This document shows, piece by piece, positions 1 through 11,729 of a stretch of 64,000 bases of DNA. The notes beneath the pieces are model-generated. The model did no database searches. It was not told the DNA's origin and saw nothing but the letters and a program-made list of their open reading frames with translations. Positions within the stretch are counted from its first letter, which is position 1, and the number at the start of each line of letters is the position of its first letter. The stretch is from Tolypeutes matacus. Taxonomy: Eukaryota; Chordata; Mammalia; Cingulata; Chlamyphoridae. Location: positions 15,062,213 to 15,126,212 of the forward strand of contig JAKSZT010053764.1 in the NCBI GenBank assembly GCA_026826555.1, read 5' to 3'. Made by a program: the position numbers and the translations under genes.

Positions 1-526
1 CACAAAAAGCATAAGCTAAAAAAAAAAAAAAAACCATAAATGGGTCCTCATCAAAATTAAAAACTTATGTACCTCAAAGGACGTTATCATGAAAGTAAAA
101 TAACAATCTTCACAGTGGGAGAAAATTATTGGAAACCATATATTCAATAAGAATTTAATATCCCAAATTCATAAAGAAATCCTTCAACTCAACAACAAAA
201 AGGCAAGCAACCCAATTAAAAAGTGGGCAAAAGACTTGAATAGACATCTCTCCAAAGAAGACATACAAATGGCCAAAAAGTTCATAAAAAGATGCTCAAG
301 ATCATTAGCCACTGGGAAATGCAATCAAAACCACAATGAGATACCATTTCACACCCACTAGAATGGCTACCATTAAGAAAATAGAAAATTACAAGTCTTA
401 GAGAGGATGTGGAGAAATAGGAACACTCATTCATTGCTGGTGGGAATATAAAATGGTACAGCCACTGTGGAAGACAGTTTGGCAGTTCCTCAGGAAGTAC
501 AGAGCTCATAAGGTAATATGACCCAG
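1..526 (+). mobile_element. L1 3' end, first part (split by a solo LTR)
   Basis: The sequence carries the usual L1 ORF2 C-terminal and 3' landmarks: AAGTGGGCAAAAGACTTGAA, ACATACAAATGGCCAA, TGAGATACCATTTCACACCC, GAGAGGATGTGGAGAAATAGG and GCTGGTGGGAAT. The reading frame is broken throughout. The element is cut at 526 by the LTR that follows and resumes at 1010. The left edge is outside the window. Confidence 0.87.
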
Positions 527-1004
527 TGTGGTTGTTTGAGACCTTTATGGACCCCAGAAAAGATCATATCCTTAGAGCTAATCCATTCCTGTGGGTGTGA
601 ACCTATTATATGTGGGTCCTTTTGTTTAGATTACTTTAAATTTCTTCAATTAATTACTTCAATAAAGTGTGATCCAGGGTAACTCTTAATCCTCTTACTG
701 GCATCCTTTATAAACAAGAGAAAATACACAGGTGCTCAGAGAATAATGTACAGAAGCTGAAAGAGAAAGTCACAGACGGAGCAGCCAGAAGATGAAAGCA
801 ACAGAGCTGGGAGGAGAAGGCAGAGACCAGCAAATGTCATTATGTGCCTTATTGTCAATAGCCGATCTTCAGGAAGAGAGGATTGCCTTATATGGACATT
901 TTTCTCAGCCTCAGAACTGTAAGCTTGCAAGCCAATAAGCTCCCATTAGAAAAGCCAACCCATTTCTATATATTGCTTTCAGCAGCTTTTTCCAAACTAA
1001 AACA
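527..1004 (+). mobile_element. Solo LTR, MaLR/ERVL-like, inserted in an L1
   Basis: It begins TGTGGTTGTTTGAG and ends AACTAAAACA, with the 5-bp target duplication CCCAG at 522-526 and 1005-1009. The body has the features shared by four other LTRs in this window (an ATTCCTGTGGGTGTGA-like segment, AACTGTAAGCTT, AAAGCCAACCCATTTCT). No retroviral coding region is attached. The family name is inferred from structure; it is probably xenarthran-specific or an old MaLR. Confidence 0.8.
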
Positions 1005-1470
1005 CCCAGCAACCCCAATTCTAGATATACATATATCCCAAAAAAATTGAAAGCATGGACTCAAACAGATATTTTCACACTGATGTTCATAGCACCACTA
1101 TTCACAATCACCAAAAGATAGAGACAATACAAGTATCCATCAACTGATGAATGGATAAACAAAATATGATAGATACACTCAATGAAATACTATTTAACTG
1201 TAAAAATGAATGAAGTTCTGATACACGTGACAATGTAGATGAACCCTGAAGACATCATGTTGAGCGAAATAAGTCAGAAACAAAAAGACAAATGTTGTTT
1301 GATCTTATCAATATGAACGACTTAGAATAAGGGAAGTCATAGAGTGAGAATCTAGAATATTGATTGCCACGGGATAGGGTGGGGATAGAGAATAGGGTGT
1401 TAAGGGTTAAAATTCTAAACAATAAGTAATGTAGAGCAAGTCTTGAAAGAAACAAAAAAATTCTGCAACA
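1005..1470 (+). mobile_element. L1 3' end, second part
   Basis: This continues the L1 of 1-526 after the LTR. Landmarks are the ATGTTCATAGCACCACTATTC, AACTGATGAATGGATAAACA and GACATCATGTTGAGCGAAAT types. It degrades into A-rich sequence near 1470. Confidence 0.82.
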
Positions 1471-1494
1471 ACAGTGCCATATAGAAAGATAGAG

Positions 1495-1852
1495 GGAAGC
1501 AGATGTGGCTCAACCAGTTGGGTCCCCACCTACCACAGGGGAGGTCCTGGGTTCAGGTCCCAGTGCCTCCTAAAGAAGATGAGCAGATACCACACCCGTT
1601 GCAATGAGCAAACACCACAAGCCAGCAGACTCCGCAGCCCGCAAGGAGCAGATGTGGCTCAGGCCTTTGGGCACTCACCTCCCATGTGGGAGGTCCCAGG
1701 TTCAGTTCCCGGTGCCTCCTGGAGAAGGCGCGCAAACAATGAGCAGACAGACAAGAGAACCATCTGGGAGAGAGGAGGGGGATAAATAAAAATAAAATAA
1801 AGTAAATAAATCTTTTAAAGACCAACTTATTTTTATATTAAAAAAAAAAAAA
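1495..1852 (+). mobile_element. DAS-type SINE, dimeric (two tRNA-like units)
   Basis: There are two tRNA-like units in tandem, starting near 1497 and 1648. Each has GCAGATGTGGCTCA (A-box region) and a GGTTCAGKYCCCRGTGCCTCC B-box region. They are followed by a GGGGATAAATAAAAATAAAAT tail and poly(A) at 1839-1858. Such dimers are typical of older armadillo SINE subfamilies. Short reading frames here are SINE shadows. Confidence 0.85.
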
Positions 1853-1859
1853 AAAAAAG

Positions 1860-2124
1860 ACTGTTCACCTTAAAAGGGTAAATATGAAGATTCAAAGAAG
1901 GAGGGCAGAAAAGAAAAGAGGGAAACTGCACAGTCAAAAGATCACAGAGAGCTTAGGACTCCTGTCTTGAATCAGGACCCACTGAGGGTTTGAGGTTAAT
2001 GGCGTCCCTACTTCCAGGCAAGAGCAACTCCAAACTTCTTGGGAGAAAAGCATCCTTCATTTAGATTTGCAAGATTTCCACAAATTTGGCTCAAATCAAA
2101 GCATACAATCAAAGATTGCCATGC
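1860..2124. other. No recognised feature
   Basis: I see no gene, RNA or recognisable repeat here. The last 14 bases are the left TSD of the next L1. Confidence 0.5.
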
Positions 2125-2858
2125 AAAAAAACACATGAAGAAATGCTCAACATCACTCATGATTAGGGAAATGCAAATCAAAACTACAATGAGATATCAT
2201 TTCACACCTATCAGAATGGCCAGTATTAAAAAGACAGAGAACTACAAGTGTTGGAGAGGATGTGGAGAGATAGGAACACTTCTTCACTGTTGGTGGGAAT
2301 GCAGGATGGTACAACCACTATGGAGAACTGTTTGGCAGTTCCTAAAGAAGTTGAATATAGACTTGCCATGTGACCTTGCAATACCACTACTGGTATATAT
2401 CCAGAAGAACTGAGAGCAGTGACACCAACAGACATCTGAACACCGATGTTCATAGCCACATTATTCACCATTGCCAAAAGTTGGAAACAACCCAGGTGTC
2501 CATCAACAGATGAACGGATAAACAAACTGTGGTCTATTCACACGACGGAATATTATGCAGCTGTAAGAAGAAATGAAGTCATAAAACATATGGCAACATG
2601 GATGAACCTGGAGGACATTATGTTGAGTGAAGCAAGCCAGACACAAAAGAACAAATACTGTATGAATGCATTACTATGAACCAAATATATTGTGTAATAT
2701 ATTGTTTGATTCACAAAAAAAAAAAAAAAATTTACATGTATCCATTACATTTAATTGAGAAATGTATATATTTATTCATCTGTGTTTACTTTTTAGTTTT
2801 TAATTGCTTATGTTTTCAATTATTAAATGTACAAAATAAAGTTAAAAAAAAAAAAAAA
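2125..2858 (+). mobile_element. 5'-truncated young L1 3' end with TSD
   Basis: It is flanked by AAAGATTGCCATGC at 2111-2124 and again just after the poly(A) (about 2858-2871). The insert holds the end of ORF2 (protein landmarks [20 protein letters not shown] and [16 protein letters not shown]), an internal A-run at 2716-2730, and a 3' UTR ending ACAAAATAAAGTT plus poly(A). The last ~115 bp are nearly identical to the 3' end of the L1 at 25419-30368, so both belong to one recent family. Confidence 0.92.
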
Positions 2859-2871
2859 AAGATTGCCATGC

Positions 2872-3740
2872 ATACTAGTAGGCAAGCCAACATTGGAGAA
2901 AGCTAGCACAAACAACAAAGCATGCAAGTACTGAAGAATTAGAATTGTGAGAGAGACTTAAAGAACATGAAATGATTAAAGAAACAAAAAATGGAATCAC
3001 AAAAACGAGAAATCAACTATGTGAAATGACCAGTCAAATTGAGTGGACAGACTTTACTAATGAAATATATAATCATTAAGCTAAAAAGTCAATAAAAGAA
3101 TTAAACAGCAAGAGTAGCAAACAGATAAAATTTAAGAAATTAACACAGCACAGTAATAAAGACATGAGATGGAAAATCTGAAGGGAAGTTAAGCAATTCT
3201 GAGAATATAAGAAGAAGGTCTAGGGAATATTTAATCAGATTCCCACGTGAAAAGAAAAATACAAAAAACAAACAACAAAAAAGACTGATAAATTTAAGTA
3301 TATTAAAGTTAAAAACCTATATTCATTTAAAAATATCATAAACAAAAAAGCGAAACAAGCCATAATGGGGTAAATATTTCAACAACAATAACTGACATAG
3401 TTTTGATACACAGAATACAAAAAGAACTACAAATAAGAAAAAGTCAAACAATCCAATAGAAAAATAGGCAGAAGACTTTTTACTAAAGAGAAAATATGAA
3501 TGGCCGATAAAGACACAAAATTCACACAACACTTCATAGCCACCACCACATTAGCAATTATTCTAAGGAGAATAATATTTAGTGCTGGGGAGGATATAGA
3601 TCAGCATGAGGAAGCTTTTCGGGTGATGGAAATGGTCAAAGACTGAATTGGTTGTACAACTCTATAAGTTTACTAATAACTATTAAATTGTATATGGGAA
3701 AATAAATACTATGTAATTATGCCTCAATAAAGCTATTTTT
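2872..3740 (+). mobile_element. Old L1 or half-L1 relic
   Basis: 2940-3240 resembles the degenerate coiled-coil part of an L1 ORF1 (repeated GAATTAAA and AAAGACATGAGATGG tracts). 3250-3740 is an old L1M-type 3' end (AATCCAATAGAAAAATAGGCA, GTTGTACAACTCTATAAG, CTCAATAAAGCTATTTTT). ORF1-like sequence followed directly by a 3' end would fit a HAL1 element, but the divergence is high. Confidence 0.5.
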
Positions 3741-4435
3741 AAAATGATTATACACTACTAGAGGAGCAAAGGTTAGTACAAACTCCTTTACCCCAATTCA
3801 GCAGTATGTGGAGTAAAGCTAAACACTCTAGGAGCCAGCATTCCCATTCCTAGATAAATACCTTGGAGAAACTTTTATATACATGCACCAGGAAGCATGT
3901 ACAAGGATGTGCTCAGAGTTGCAATACTTATAATTTTTTTAAAAATCAAGGAAATGACTACTGACAGGTACATAAAAAATAAAATGTACTATATTCACAA
4001 AATGGAATATAATACAGGAGTGAAAACAAATGGTAGCTCACACAATAACATACATAAACCTGGGAAACATTGTTGCATGAAAAAAGCAAAGTCCCAGAAC
4101 ACTACATAGAGTGTGATACTATTTTTAAGAAGGCCAAAGAGAAGCCAAACTAAATATATTTTTTTTAAATACATACATTTGTGAAAATATTTTCTCAAAG
4201 ATAACTAATGCAAAATTCAGACTACCTCAAGGTGATGCAGGGAGGGCAAAGCAGGAAGACAGCTACAGAGAAAAGCAGTCCACAAGCAGAAATAAACACA
4301 TTGTGAATGTTCTAGTTGTTGGTCTGGATGGTGGGTTTGAAGGAGTCAATGTTTCATTGTGCTTTAAAACCTAAATATGTCACATATATGCTATCAGGAA
4401 CTACATTTCAAAAAGATAATAAAGGGGGATATCAT
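3741..4435 (+). mobile_element. Old L1M 3' end
   Basis: It reads like an L1 3' region: CTAGATAAATACCTTGGAGAAA, ATTCACAAAATGGAATATAATA, CATAAACCTGGGAAACATTG and GTGTGATACTATTTTTA. It is followed by a 3' UTR ending ACATTTCAAAAAGATAATAAA. Both reading frames in it are broken. Confidence 0.65.
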
Positions 4436-4734
4436 GAAAATAAGATGATCTTCTGAGTCTCTCCTGAGGACATGGTTTCTGTGCTAACACCTCACAGGGC
4501 ACAATCTTACTGACAAGAATATGGTGGTGTATTCTTCAAAGTAGCAGGGGCATTTTCTCGAGCAGAAACCCCTAAACAAACATCTTTCACAGCATCTAAT
4601 AGATGGGAGAGGCTGAATTTATACTTATAATGACATTACAGAATGGAATTTTTCACAATTCTCTTGATCAGACTCAGCTACTGAATATCTCATTATAGCT
4701 TCTGAGTTTTTCTTGTTTCGTTTTGAATTAATAT

Positions 4735-4965
4735 TGCCCCCAGCAGCAGCTAACATTTATTCAGTATGTACTATGAAGTAGGATTTATATTAGGTGCTTT
4801 ATCTCTGTCATCTCATTTTATCCTGTCATTTATCCTATCATCTATTACCACCTCTTTTTAATAAATGGGAGGGAATTACAGCAAAGAGAAGTCAGATAAC
4901 TTGCCCAAGATCTCACAGCTCGTAATAGTGAAGCTGAGATTCAAGCCTAAGGATGGAAAGGTCTC
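4735..4965 (-). mobile_element. MIR SINE, antisense
   Basis: The plus strand shows the reverse complement of a MIR: TAACATTTATTCAGTATGTACT at the left, then AGATAACTTGCCCAAGATCTC and ACAGCTCGTAATAGTGAAGCTG. It is old and diverged. Confidence 0.75.
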
Positions 4966-6264
4966 ACTCACACACTCTCTACTGTTCTGAAGGTACAGGA
5001 CCAAACAATGAGCCAGAAAGTAACTGTGAACTACATATTTTTACAAAATTGTGGAAACAAAAACTAGAAAGGAAAGCTGGAATTTGGTGATTATGTTTCA
5101 TTTTCTGTTTGTTTATTGTTTAAGGACTATCTCGCAAGAAGAGTTAGAAATACTGGTTGTGGCCAAGTGCAGCTCTCAGGGATCTACTCAGATGTATTTT
5201 CAATGAAAAAAGTAATAGTCATCATGGAAATAATGGAATTAACTTCATTTTACACATCCTACATGGTCCTTGAGGAAAATCCTAAAGTAGATCTGAAACA
5301 CATAATCTCAACACTTCATATAACAGTAAAATGCGAAACTCAAACTCTGACATTTTTATACCTAGAAAATTAAAAACACACAATCTTTACTAATATATTC
5401 ATATTTTCTAGACTATTAAGTCTCTTGTGTCATTCAGCTCTTTAAACTGTAGTAGACCACCGTATATCACAGCATTTCAAAATCATTGTCACTTTGTAGC
5501 AGAGACTAATAGTTGCCTACGTACTTAGCAATCATGTATTTTCTTCTTCTTTACTAAGAATCTCACTTAATTCAAAGAGCAATGTATCCAGATAAAAACT
5601 GCATTTCCAACTTCCCTTGCAGCTAAAGATGATCATGGTTCTAGCCAACAAAATGCAAGTGGTGGATCCAGGAGAAGGCTCTGAGGTGCTAACTCAGCAG
5701 GCACAAGCCCTTTGTGCCCTTTGCCGTCCCTTTCCCTCCCCACCACCAGACACTGAGACATGATGATTAGAGCTCAGGCAGCCATCACAGAAGCATGAGG
5801 GTGAGGCTCTCATCATAAAGCAGAAGACACTGCTAGTAGTTAGAGTCTCTGATGACATCATGGAATGACAACACTGGTCCTAGACTACCTGCCTCAAATT
5901 TTTACATGAGAAAAACTAAAAGCCAGGTTCGCTTCAGCCTTTGAGTCTGAGGTCTCTATTACTGATAGCAAAATAATTTATAACTGGTACATTTTCTCCT
6001 TAGGAAAACAAATCCATAGATTCCATACACACACCATTCTCTAATTGACTAAAGAAATTAATATATTGATGTCCATAATACTAATGAGATTCCACTAAAG
6101 AAGTATTAGAAATGGAAGCCACTTGGCTTTTGAATGGTACCAAAGGAGGGGCTGGACTTGGGCCCTTTTGTTGACCACTAATTCCAGGAAAATCCCAATT
6201 TAGATAAAAAACATATCAGATCCTCTAAAGTCCTCCCAGTTTTTTGTTTTTCCACCTTGCTTCA
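4966..6264. other. Unassigned intronic DNA
   Basis: No gene is seen. 5560-5900 (CTTCCCTTGCAGCTAAAGATGATCATGG and what follows) resembles an old LTR or DNA-transposon relic, but I cannot name it. The 85-codon frame at 5116-5373 has no recognisable protein. Confidence 0.4.
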
Positions 6265-6692
6265 TGTTGTGAAATTGGCATATTCAAGTCCCAAGCCCTA
6301 ATCCTGCGGGTATGAACCATTTTTGTAAATAGGACCTGTGAAGATGTTAGTTAAGGTATGCCCAAACTGAAAGAGGGTGGGCCTTAATCCAATATGGCTG
6401 AAGCCCTCATAAGCAAAGGAAATTGGACATGGAAAGAGAAGCCACAGGGAACAGCCAGAAGCTGGAAGTCAACAGAACCTGGAAGAGAGTAGAGAAGATG
6501 CTGCCATGAGCACTGTCATGAGACAGAAAAGCCAAGGGCCAAGGACCACTGGCAGCCAGTCCCAGAATGCCAGTCTTCGGGGGAAAAGCATGGATTTTGG
6601 ACTTCTAGCCTCAAAATCATAAGCCAAGAGATTCCCATTGTTTAAGATAACCCATTGTATGTATTTGTTTTAGCATCTAGGAAACTAAATTA
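6265..6692 (+). mobile_element. LTR relic, MaLR-like
   Basis: It shows the landmarks of the LTR at 31607-32016: TATGAACCATTTTTGTAAATAGGACC, GTGGGCCTTAATCC, GAAGCTGGAAGTCAACAGAACC and AAACTAAA at the end. The edges are approximate because no clear TSD is visible. Confidence 0.6.
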
Positions 6693-7720
6693 TTTCATTT
6701 CTTTACTATTTTTATTTCTCACTTAAAGCAACTTTAGATTTAACACAATTTCATGATACTTGGCAGAGGGGTGGAACTTTTGAGTTTCCCATTCATTCTT
6801 CATGAAGAAAAACAACCTAAGGCATTTTCAATGATCTCATTTTATTTTTCACAATGTAAAATTTTGGATTATTTACATATGCTTAACATTATTTCTTCAG
6901 CGAAAAAGTAAAATTAACAATTTTCTTTAATTATGAAACTATCTTTTCTCATGGTATAACATTTATAAAATAAGCAACAACAACAAAAAAAACTCATAAA
7001 CCCACAAACAAGAGAAAACAATTATCAATTATTGTTTTAGCGATATCTTTAATATCTGTGTCTAAAAAAGAACAAAACTTATAAAGAACATAATTAGAAT
7101 CAGCCTCTAGAATTCATGGCTCTAACTCTGTCCCAGTAACCTCAAAGGCCTACTGGTGACATGTTTAGAGGGGGCCATGCTAGGTAGCTGGTATGTGAGA
7201 GCAGCTCTTCCAGGTGCCCCAATCTGAGAGAAACTAAATATAATACTGGAAATTAGTGTGGGAATTTCAAGTTCTTGGGGACTTATCTATACACAGTGGT
7301 CCTGGTTTCTTCATTCAGCATTGTATTATGAACATTTTCTTATCATTGTTTTATTGTATATATTACATCATGTCTGTAATAATTTATTTTCCTTTGTGAC
7401 ATATAGTTTGTTTCACATTCTTTGCTGCAATAAAAAGTAATTAAAAAGTGATTTTGGTGCAAAAACATTGGTCCACATCTAATGTAGATTCTAGAAGCAG
7501 AAGCAGAAGCTGTGAATCCATACTTCCTTTTTGACAAAAGAGTTATATGAATTTTTCCACTTTATATCTTCTCCCTCAAAAAAAAAAAAAAAAAGAAAAA
7601 CCTGTTTCTATATCTTAAAAATTAATTAAGATGAAATCTAGATTATCTTCATCTTCTACTTAAAAAAGCTGGAGAGGAGAAGGGGCAAAATAGGAACTGG
7701 CCTTCAAACACACATTCCTT
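6693..7720. other. Unassigned AT-rich intron
   Basis: Nothing coding or structured is recognised. It holds a short AGAAGC triple repeat near 7492 and A-runs near 7578. The short frames at 7258-7440 and 7343-7537 show no family match. Confidence 0.4.
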
Positions 7721-7723
7721 GTC

Positions 7724-8124
7724 TTTTTTTTTTTTTTTTTTTAAGATTTATTTTATTTATTTATTTATTCCCCGCTCCCCCGTTGTTTGTGCTCGCTGTC
7801 TGCTGTCTGTGTCAATTCACTGTGTACTCTCTGTGTCTGCTCTTCTTCTCTTTAGGAGGTACCGGGAACTGAACCTGGGACCTCCCATGGGGGAAGGGAG
7901 ACACTCAGTCGCTTGAGCCACCTCAGCTTCCTGGTTTGCTGTGTCTCTCATTGTATTTCCTCTTTGTGTCTTCTTGTTGTGTCATCTTGTGTCACCTCAC
8001 CACATCTGCCCATCACGCCAGCTCGCTGTCTTGCTTGTCTTCTCCAGGAGGCACCAGGAACCAAACCCAGGATCTCCCATGTGGTAGGCAGGAGCTCAAT
8101 CGCTTGAGCCACATCTGCTTCCCT
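7724..8124 (-). mobile_element. DAS-type SINE, dimeric, antisense
   Basis: It opens with poly(T) and TAAGATTTATTTTATTTATTTATT, the reverse of the SINE tail. Two tRNA-like units follow in reverse: GGAACTGAACCTGGGACCTCCCA near 7865 and GGAACCAAACCCAGGATCTCCCA near 8060. It ends AGCCACATCTGCTTCCC. A 7-bp CCTTGTC flanks both sides as the probable TSD. Confidence 0.87.
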
Positions 8125-8284
8125 ATGCCTTGTCCTTTTGTAAACCTGTGGGCAAGTCCAAGGCTGCAAAGGGAATAGGAGAAGTTCCCTTCTAATCTTT
8201 GAAGACCCTAACAGACACTAATCCAAGAGAGGAAGGGGTCCAAAGGGCACAAGGTAGTTCACGTTCTATCAATCCTTCCTGGTG

Positions 8285-8408
8285 ACAGCCTAAAATAGTA
8301 GAAAGAGAATGGGGGAAAGGGTGTCCCAGCTCTGCCCCAAAGAAGATGTCATCTTAGATAAGGCCTAATATTTCTGCCTGGGATTCTTCATCTGTAAAAT
8401 GTGAGGAT
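8285..8408 (+). mobile_element. MIR fragment
   Basis: GTGTCCCAGCTCTGCC followed by CTTCATCTGTAAAATGTGAGGAT matches the sense orientation of a MIR core and 3' part. It is short and diverged. Confidence 0.5.
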
Positions 8409-8811
8409 TTTTCCTCTCTGTCTGCCTGAGGATCAGCCACCCATCATGAATGACATGGTAGCTATCTGGACCAGGAAGTACATGACTAACCAACTACAGT
8501 GGAAACAAATGGTCATCAATATCCTTCACCCTGGGAAGACAAAAGTACCTAAGACAGAAATTTGGGGAAAACTAGTCAAAATGTAAGACTACAGATGTGC
8601 AAGACATGGTCTGGGGGCGGGGGGGGGGGGGGAAGACTTCAAGAAAACAGCAAAAAGAACACAAGAGCAGAATGAAGATGTCAGGAGGACTGGAAAGGCC
8701 AATATTGGTGTTGGCAAGAATAAATAAGAAAGATACTACAGTGACTGGATCAGTGACTGTGCAGATTTTTCACCAGAGGATTAATAAAACTATAAAAAAA
8801 CTTTTTTTACG

Positions 8812-8899
8812 GAGCAGATGTGGCTCAAGTGGTTGACCAACTGCTTTCCACATGGGAGGTCCCAGGTTCAGTTCCCTGTGCCTCCTAAAAAAAAAAAGC
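8812..8899 (+). mobile_element. Short tRNA-derived SINE, unit 1 of a pair
   Basis: It has GGAGCAGATGTGGCTCAAGT at the 5' end, a CCCAGGTTCAGTTCC B-box region, then CCTCC and poly(A). It lacks the ATAAATGAATAAATA extension of the longer DAS copies. Confidence 0.82.
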
Positions 8900-8936
8900 A
8901 AACAAAAAGAAAAAGGAAAAAAAAAAAACAACTTAA

Positions 8937-9020
8937 GGGGAGTCGATGTGGCTCAGTGGTTGAGTGCCAGCTTCCCATATATGAGGTCCTGGGTTCAATC
9001 CCCAGCCCCTTTAAAAAAAA
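8937..9020 (+). mobile_element. Short tRNA-derived SINE, unit 2 of a pair
   Basis: It has GGGGAGTCGATGTGGCTCAG, then GGTTGAGTGCC, a TGGGTTCAATCCC B box and an A/T tail. It is separated from unit 1 only by an A-rich linker. Confidence 0.8.
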
Positions 9021-10608
9021 AAATTTTTTTTTTTTTAATGTCTTAGCTATATCAGATGATCTCCTGTTTTCCTAACACTTTACACCACATAAATCCATCT
9101 CCCCAGGCACACAAAGCATCTAGTATGCCCAGAAAGGTCTTGGTGTCCTCACCCCTCACTGTTGATAACCATGTCTGATGCCCAGAGGGTCAGTCTTCTG
9201 ACCATGAACAAGGGGACTGTGCCAATCCCCAAGAATTTTAATTTCTTTACACTCCTATTTTGCATAGCATTTGTTACCATCCATCGGGTATCTTTTAAGT
9301 TACTTTTAAAACTTTTAAACTTTTAAGTTTGCATTGTATACGTTATATATCCCTTAGGTAAACTATTCCCAACTAGTCAGCTAACTACCAAGAACCTTGC
9401 ATTGAAAAACACCTCCACAAACCACCCAGCATGGTGTTCCAAACATATTTGTTGGTTTATCAATCTAGCATTTTATTCATCACATAGGTATATGTCGATT
9501 GTGATGTTTAACCAGAGAGAAGTAAACAAAAGAGTTAAAATAGAAATGACCCATTGTATTCAAATCCTATCCAATCCAAATTTCTTTTAAATCATTTCTA
9601 AAAAGAGATCAGTCTTTGAACTTTTGATAGTTAGTAGCCCCTTAAATCACCTTGCAGCATAATCTGTTTTGGGGCATCTGAATTCTTTAGAAAGTTCTTC
9701 AGAAGACAAAATTGACTTTCCCCCAGTGATCTCCACTAACCCTCTCACATCCAACACACTTGAGGGTGGTAGCCCTCTGCACTCAGCGGTCACACTGTGT
9801 CAGGGCTTTAAATGCTCTTCAATCAACAATTTCCACACAATCCTGGCCATGCACTCTGGCCGTGACCCTCTATAACAGTTTGTAGAACGGATTATAAACA
9901 TTCTAAATGCAATGTGACCAATGAGATAGTACTACCATCACCTCCCCCATCTGGATGGAAAAACCTGGGGTCATAGAGGCTACAACTTCACTCGCTAACC
10001 AGCAGTCATAGCATGCTAATGAGTTTTTATTAAACTAGAGATTTAACTAAAAGCCTTATTTCACAGAACTAAAACCTGAAGTTATGATGCTATAGGTCAA
10101 TAACTCTGTCTTTGCTCCAAAACATTTCCAGGATGATGTTGACACTCTACCTTATATAAAAATTATACATAGTTAGTGTTATCGCTTCAAACTATTGCTT
10201 ATTTTAGGATAAATGACATTCTACCAAGCGAAAAATACAAAATGGACAGAAAGACTCCTGGTAGTTGACTAACTAGGTTTTATCTCCTCTAGGACTGTTT
10301 TAACTCATTTGGAAACCCACAGCCTTAAATATTCTTGTTGTCCAAGAGCACCATCTGGTGGACAAAGGCATTTAATCCTCCCCACTGTGGGAAGAGGAAA
10401 AAATATCTACAGGCTAAAATCTTGATATGGAAAGACTCCCATGCCCCACCAACAGATTTCTTATAAAGGGTCTCTTGATTAGATGAAATTCTAATATAAA
10501 AGAAATCTGGAATTCACAAAAATTTATTGTCAAAGGATTTCGTCTACCTTCTTGAAGAGATGTTGCTTACCATAAAGCAAACATTTTTAAAGGAAAGAAC
10601 AGTCCCTC
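9021..10608. other. Unassigned intronic DNA
   Basis: No gene or clear repeat is seen. A CTCF-like motif is noted separately at 10349-10362. Confidence 0.4.
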
Positions 10609-10609
10609 A

Positions 10610-10702
10610 GAGTGCAGTTAATTCAGTCCTCTCACTTTACAGATAAAGAATCTGAGGCAAAGACGGAGCTTTCCTCAAAGTCACAGCAAGGGACAGCATA
10701 GA
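10610..10702 (-). mobile_element. MIR fragment, antisense
   Basis: CTCTCACTTTACAGATAAAGAA, CTGAGGCAAAGA and CAAAGTCACAGCAAGG form the reverse complement of the MIR 3' half. Confidence 0.6.
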
Positions 10703-10994
10703 TTGATTACATGAGTAAATACGTCAAATATTCTGTGGTGTTTCACACAGCCTTTTATTTCAAGAGCCTGCAGAGGAAAGATAGGAAATGAGGAAGTAAG
10801 TGTCTGTGACAAAGTGCCACTCTTTAGGGTTAGCAATGATATAGCAATGATATAGCCACCCCAATGTGGAATGCACGTTACCTCACAGGTGTACTTCCAG
10901 AACCCCTACACAAGACCAGGAACTGTCACACTCTCCCTGCCTCCACTCCCCACCTGCAGCCCTCTTCATGTTAGATCTATCTGCTTTCCTCTAC

Positions 10995-11570
10995 CCATGA
11001 TGATAACCATCCTACCAGCAACCAAGAGGTCCTCAATAGGTGAATGGATAAACAAACTATGGTACAGCCATACAGTGAAATATTATTCAGTGATAAAAAG
11101 AAATGAGCTATCAAATATGAAAAAACACAGAAAAACCTTAAATACATATTGCTAAGTGAACACAAGCAACCTGAAAAGGCTACATACTGTATGATTTCAT
11201 CAATATGACATTCTGAAAAAGGCAAAACTACAGAGACAGTAAAAAAAAAAATCAGGTGTTGTCAAGAGTACAAGGGCAGTCAAAGTACTCTCCACTCTAA
11301 TGGTGGCTATATGACATTATGCATTTGTCAAACCCTATAGAAGTGTACAACACAAATAGTGAACCCTAATGCAAACTATAGACTTCATTTAATAATAATG
11401 AATCAACATATGTTCATCAATTTTAACAAACGTACCCCAATAATGCAAGATGTTAATAATAGGAGAAACTGCCGGGGGTGGGGATGGGGGTGTAAATGGG
11501 AATTCTGTACTCTTTGCACACTTGTTCTGTGAATCTAAAACTGCTCAAAAAATAAAAATTTTTAAAAACC
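10995..11570 (+). mobile_element. L1 3' end
   Basis: Landmarks are AATAGGTGAATGGATAAACA, CAGTGAAATATTATTCAGTGAT, TATGATTTCATCAATATGACAT, GAAGTGTACAACACAAATAGTG and a 3' UTR ending AACTGCTCAAAAAATAAA. It is broken in all frames. Confidence 0.8.
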
Positions 11571-11729
11571 ATCCTACCAACAAAAACAAGAAATAAAATT
11601 AATTTTATATCACTCTTGAAGAACATCTGTCATCCCAGGAAAACATTACAATGTGTTAAAATTGGGAAAGGGAAAAGACAATCTCAAACTATGTTCACCA
11701 TGAAAACACACCTGTTTAAAAAAAAAATC

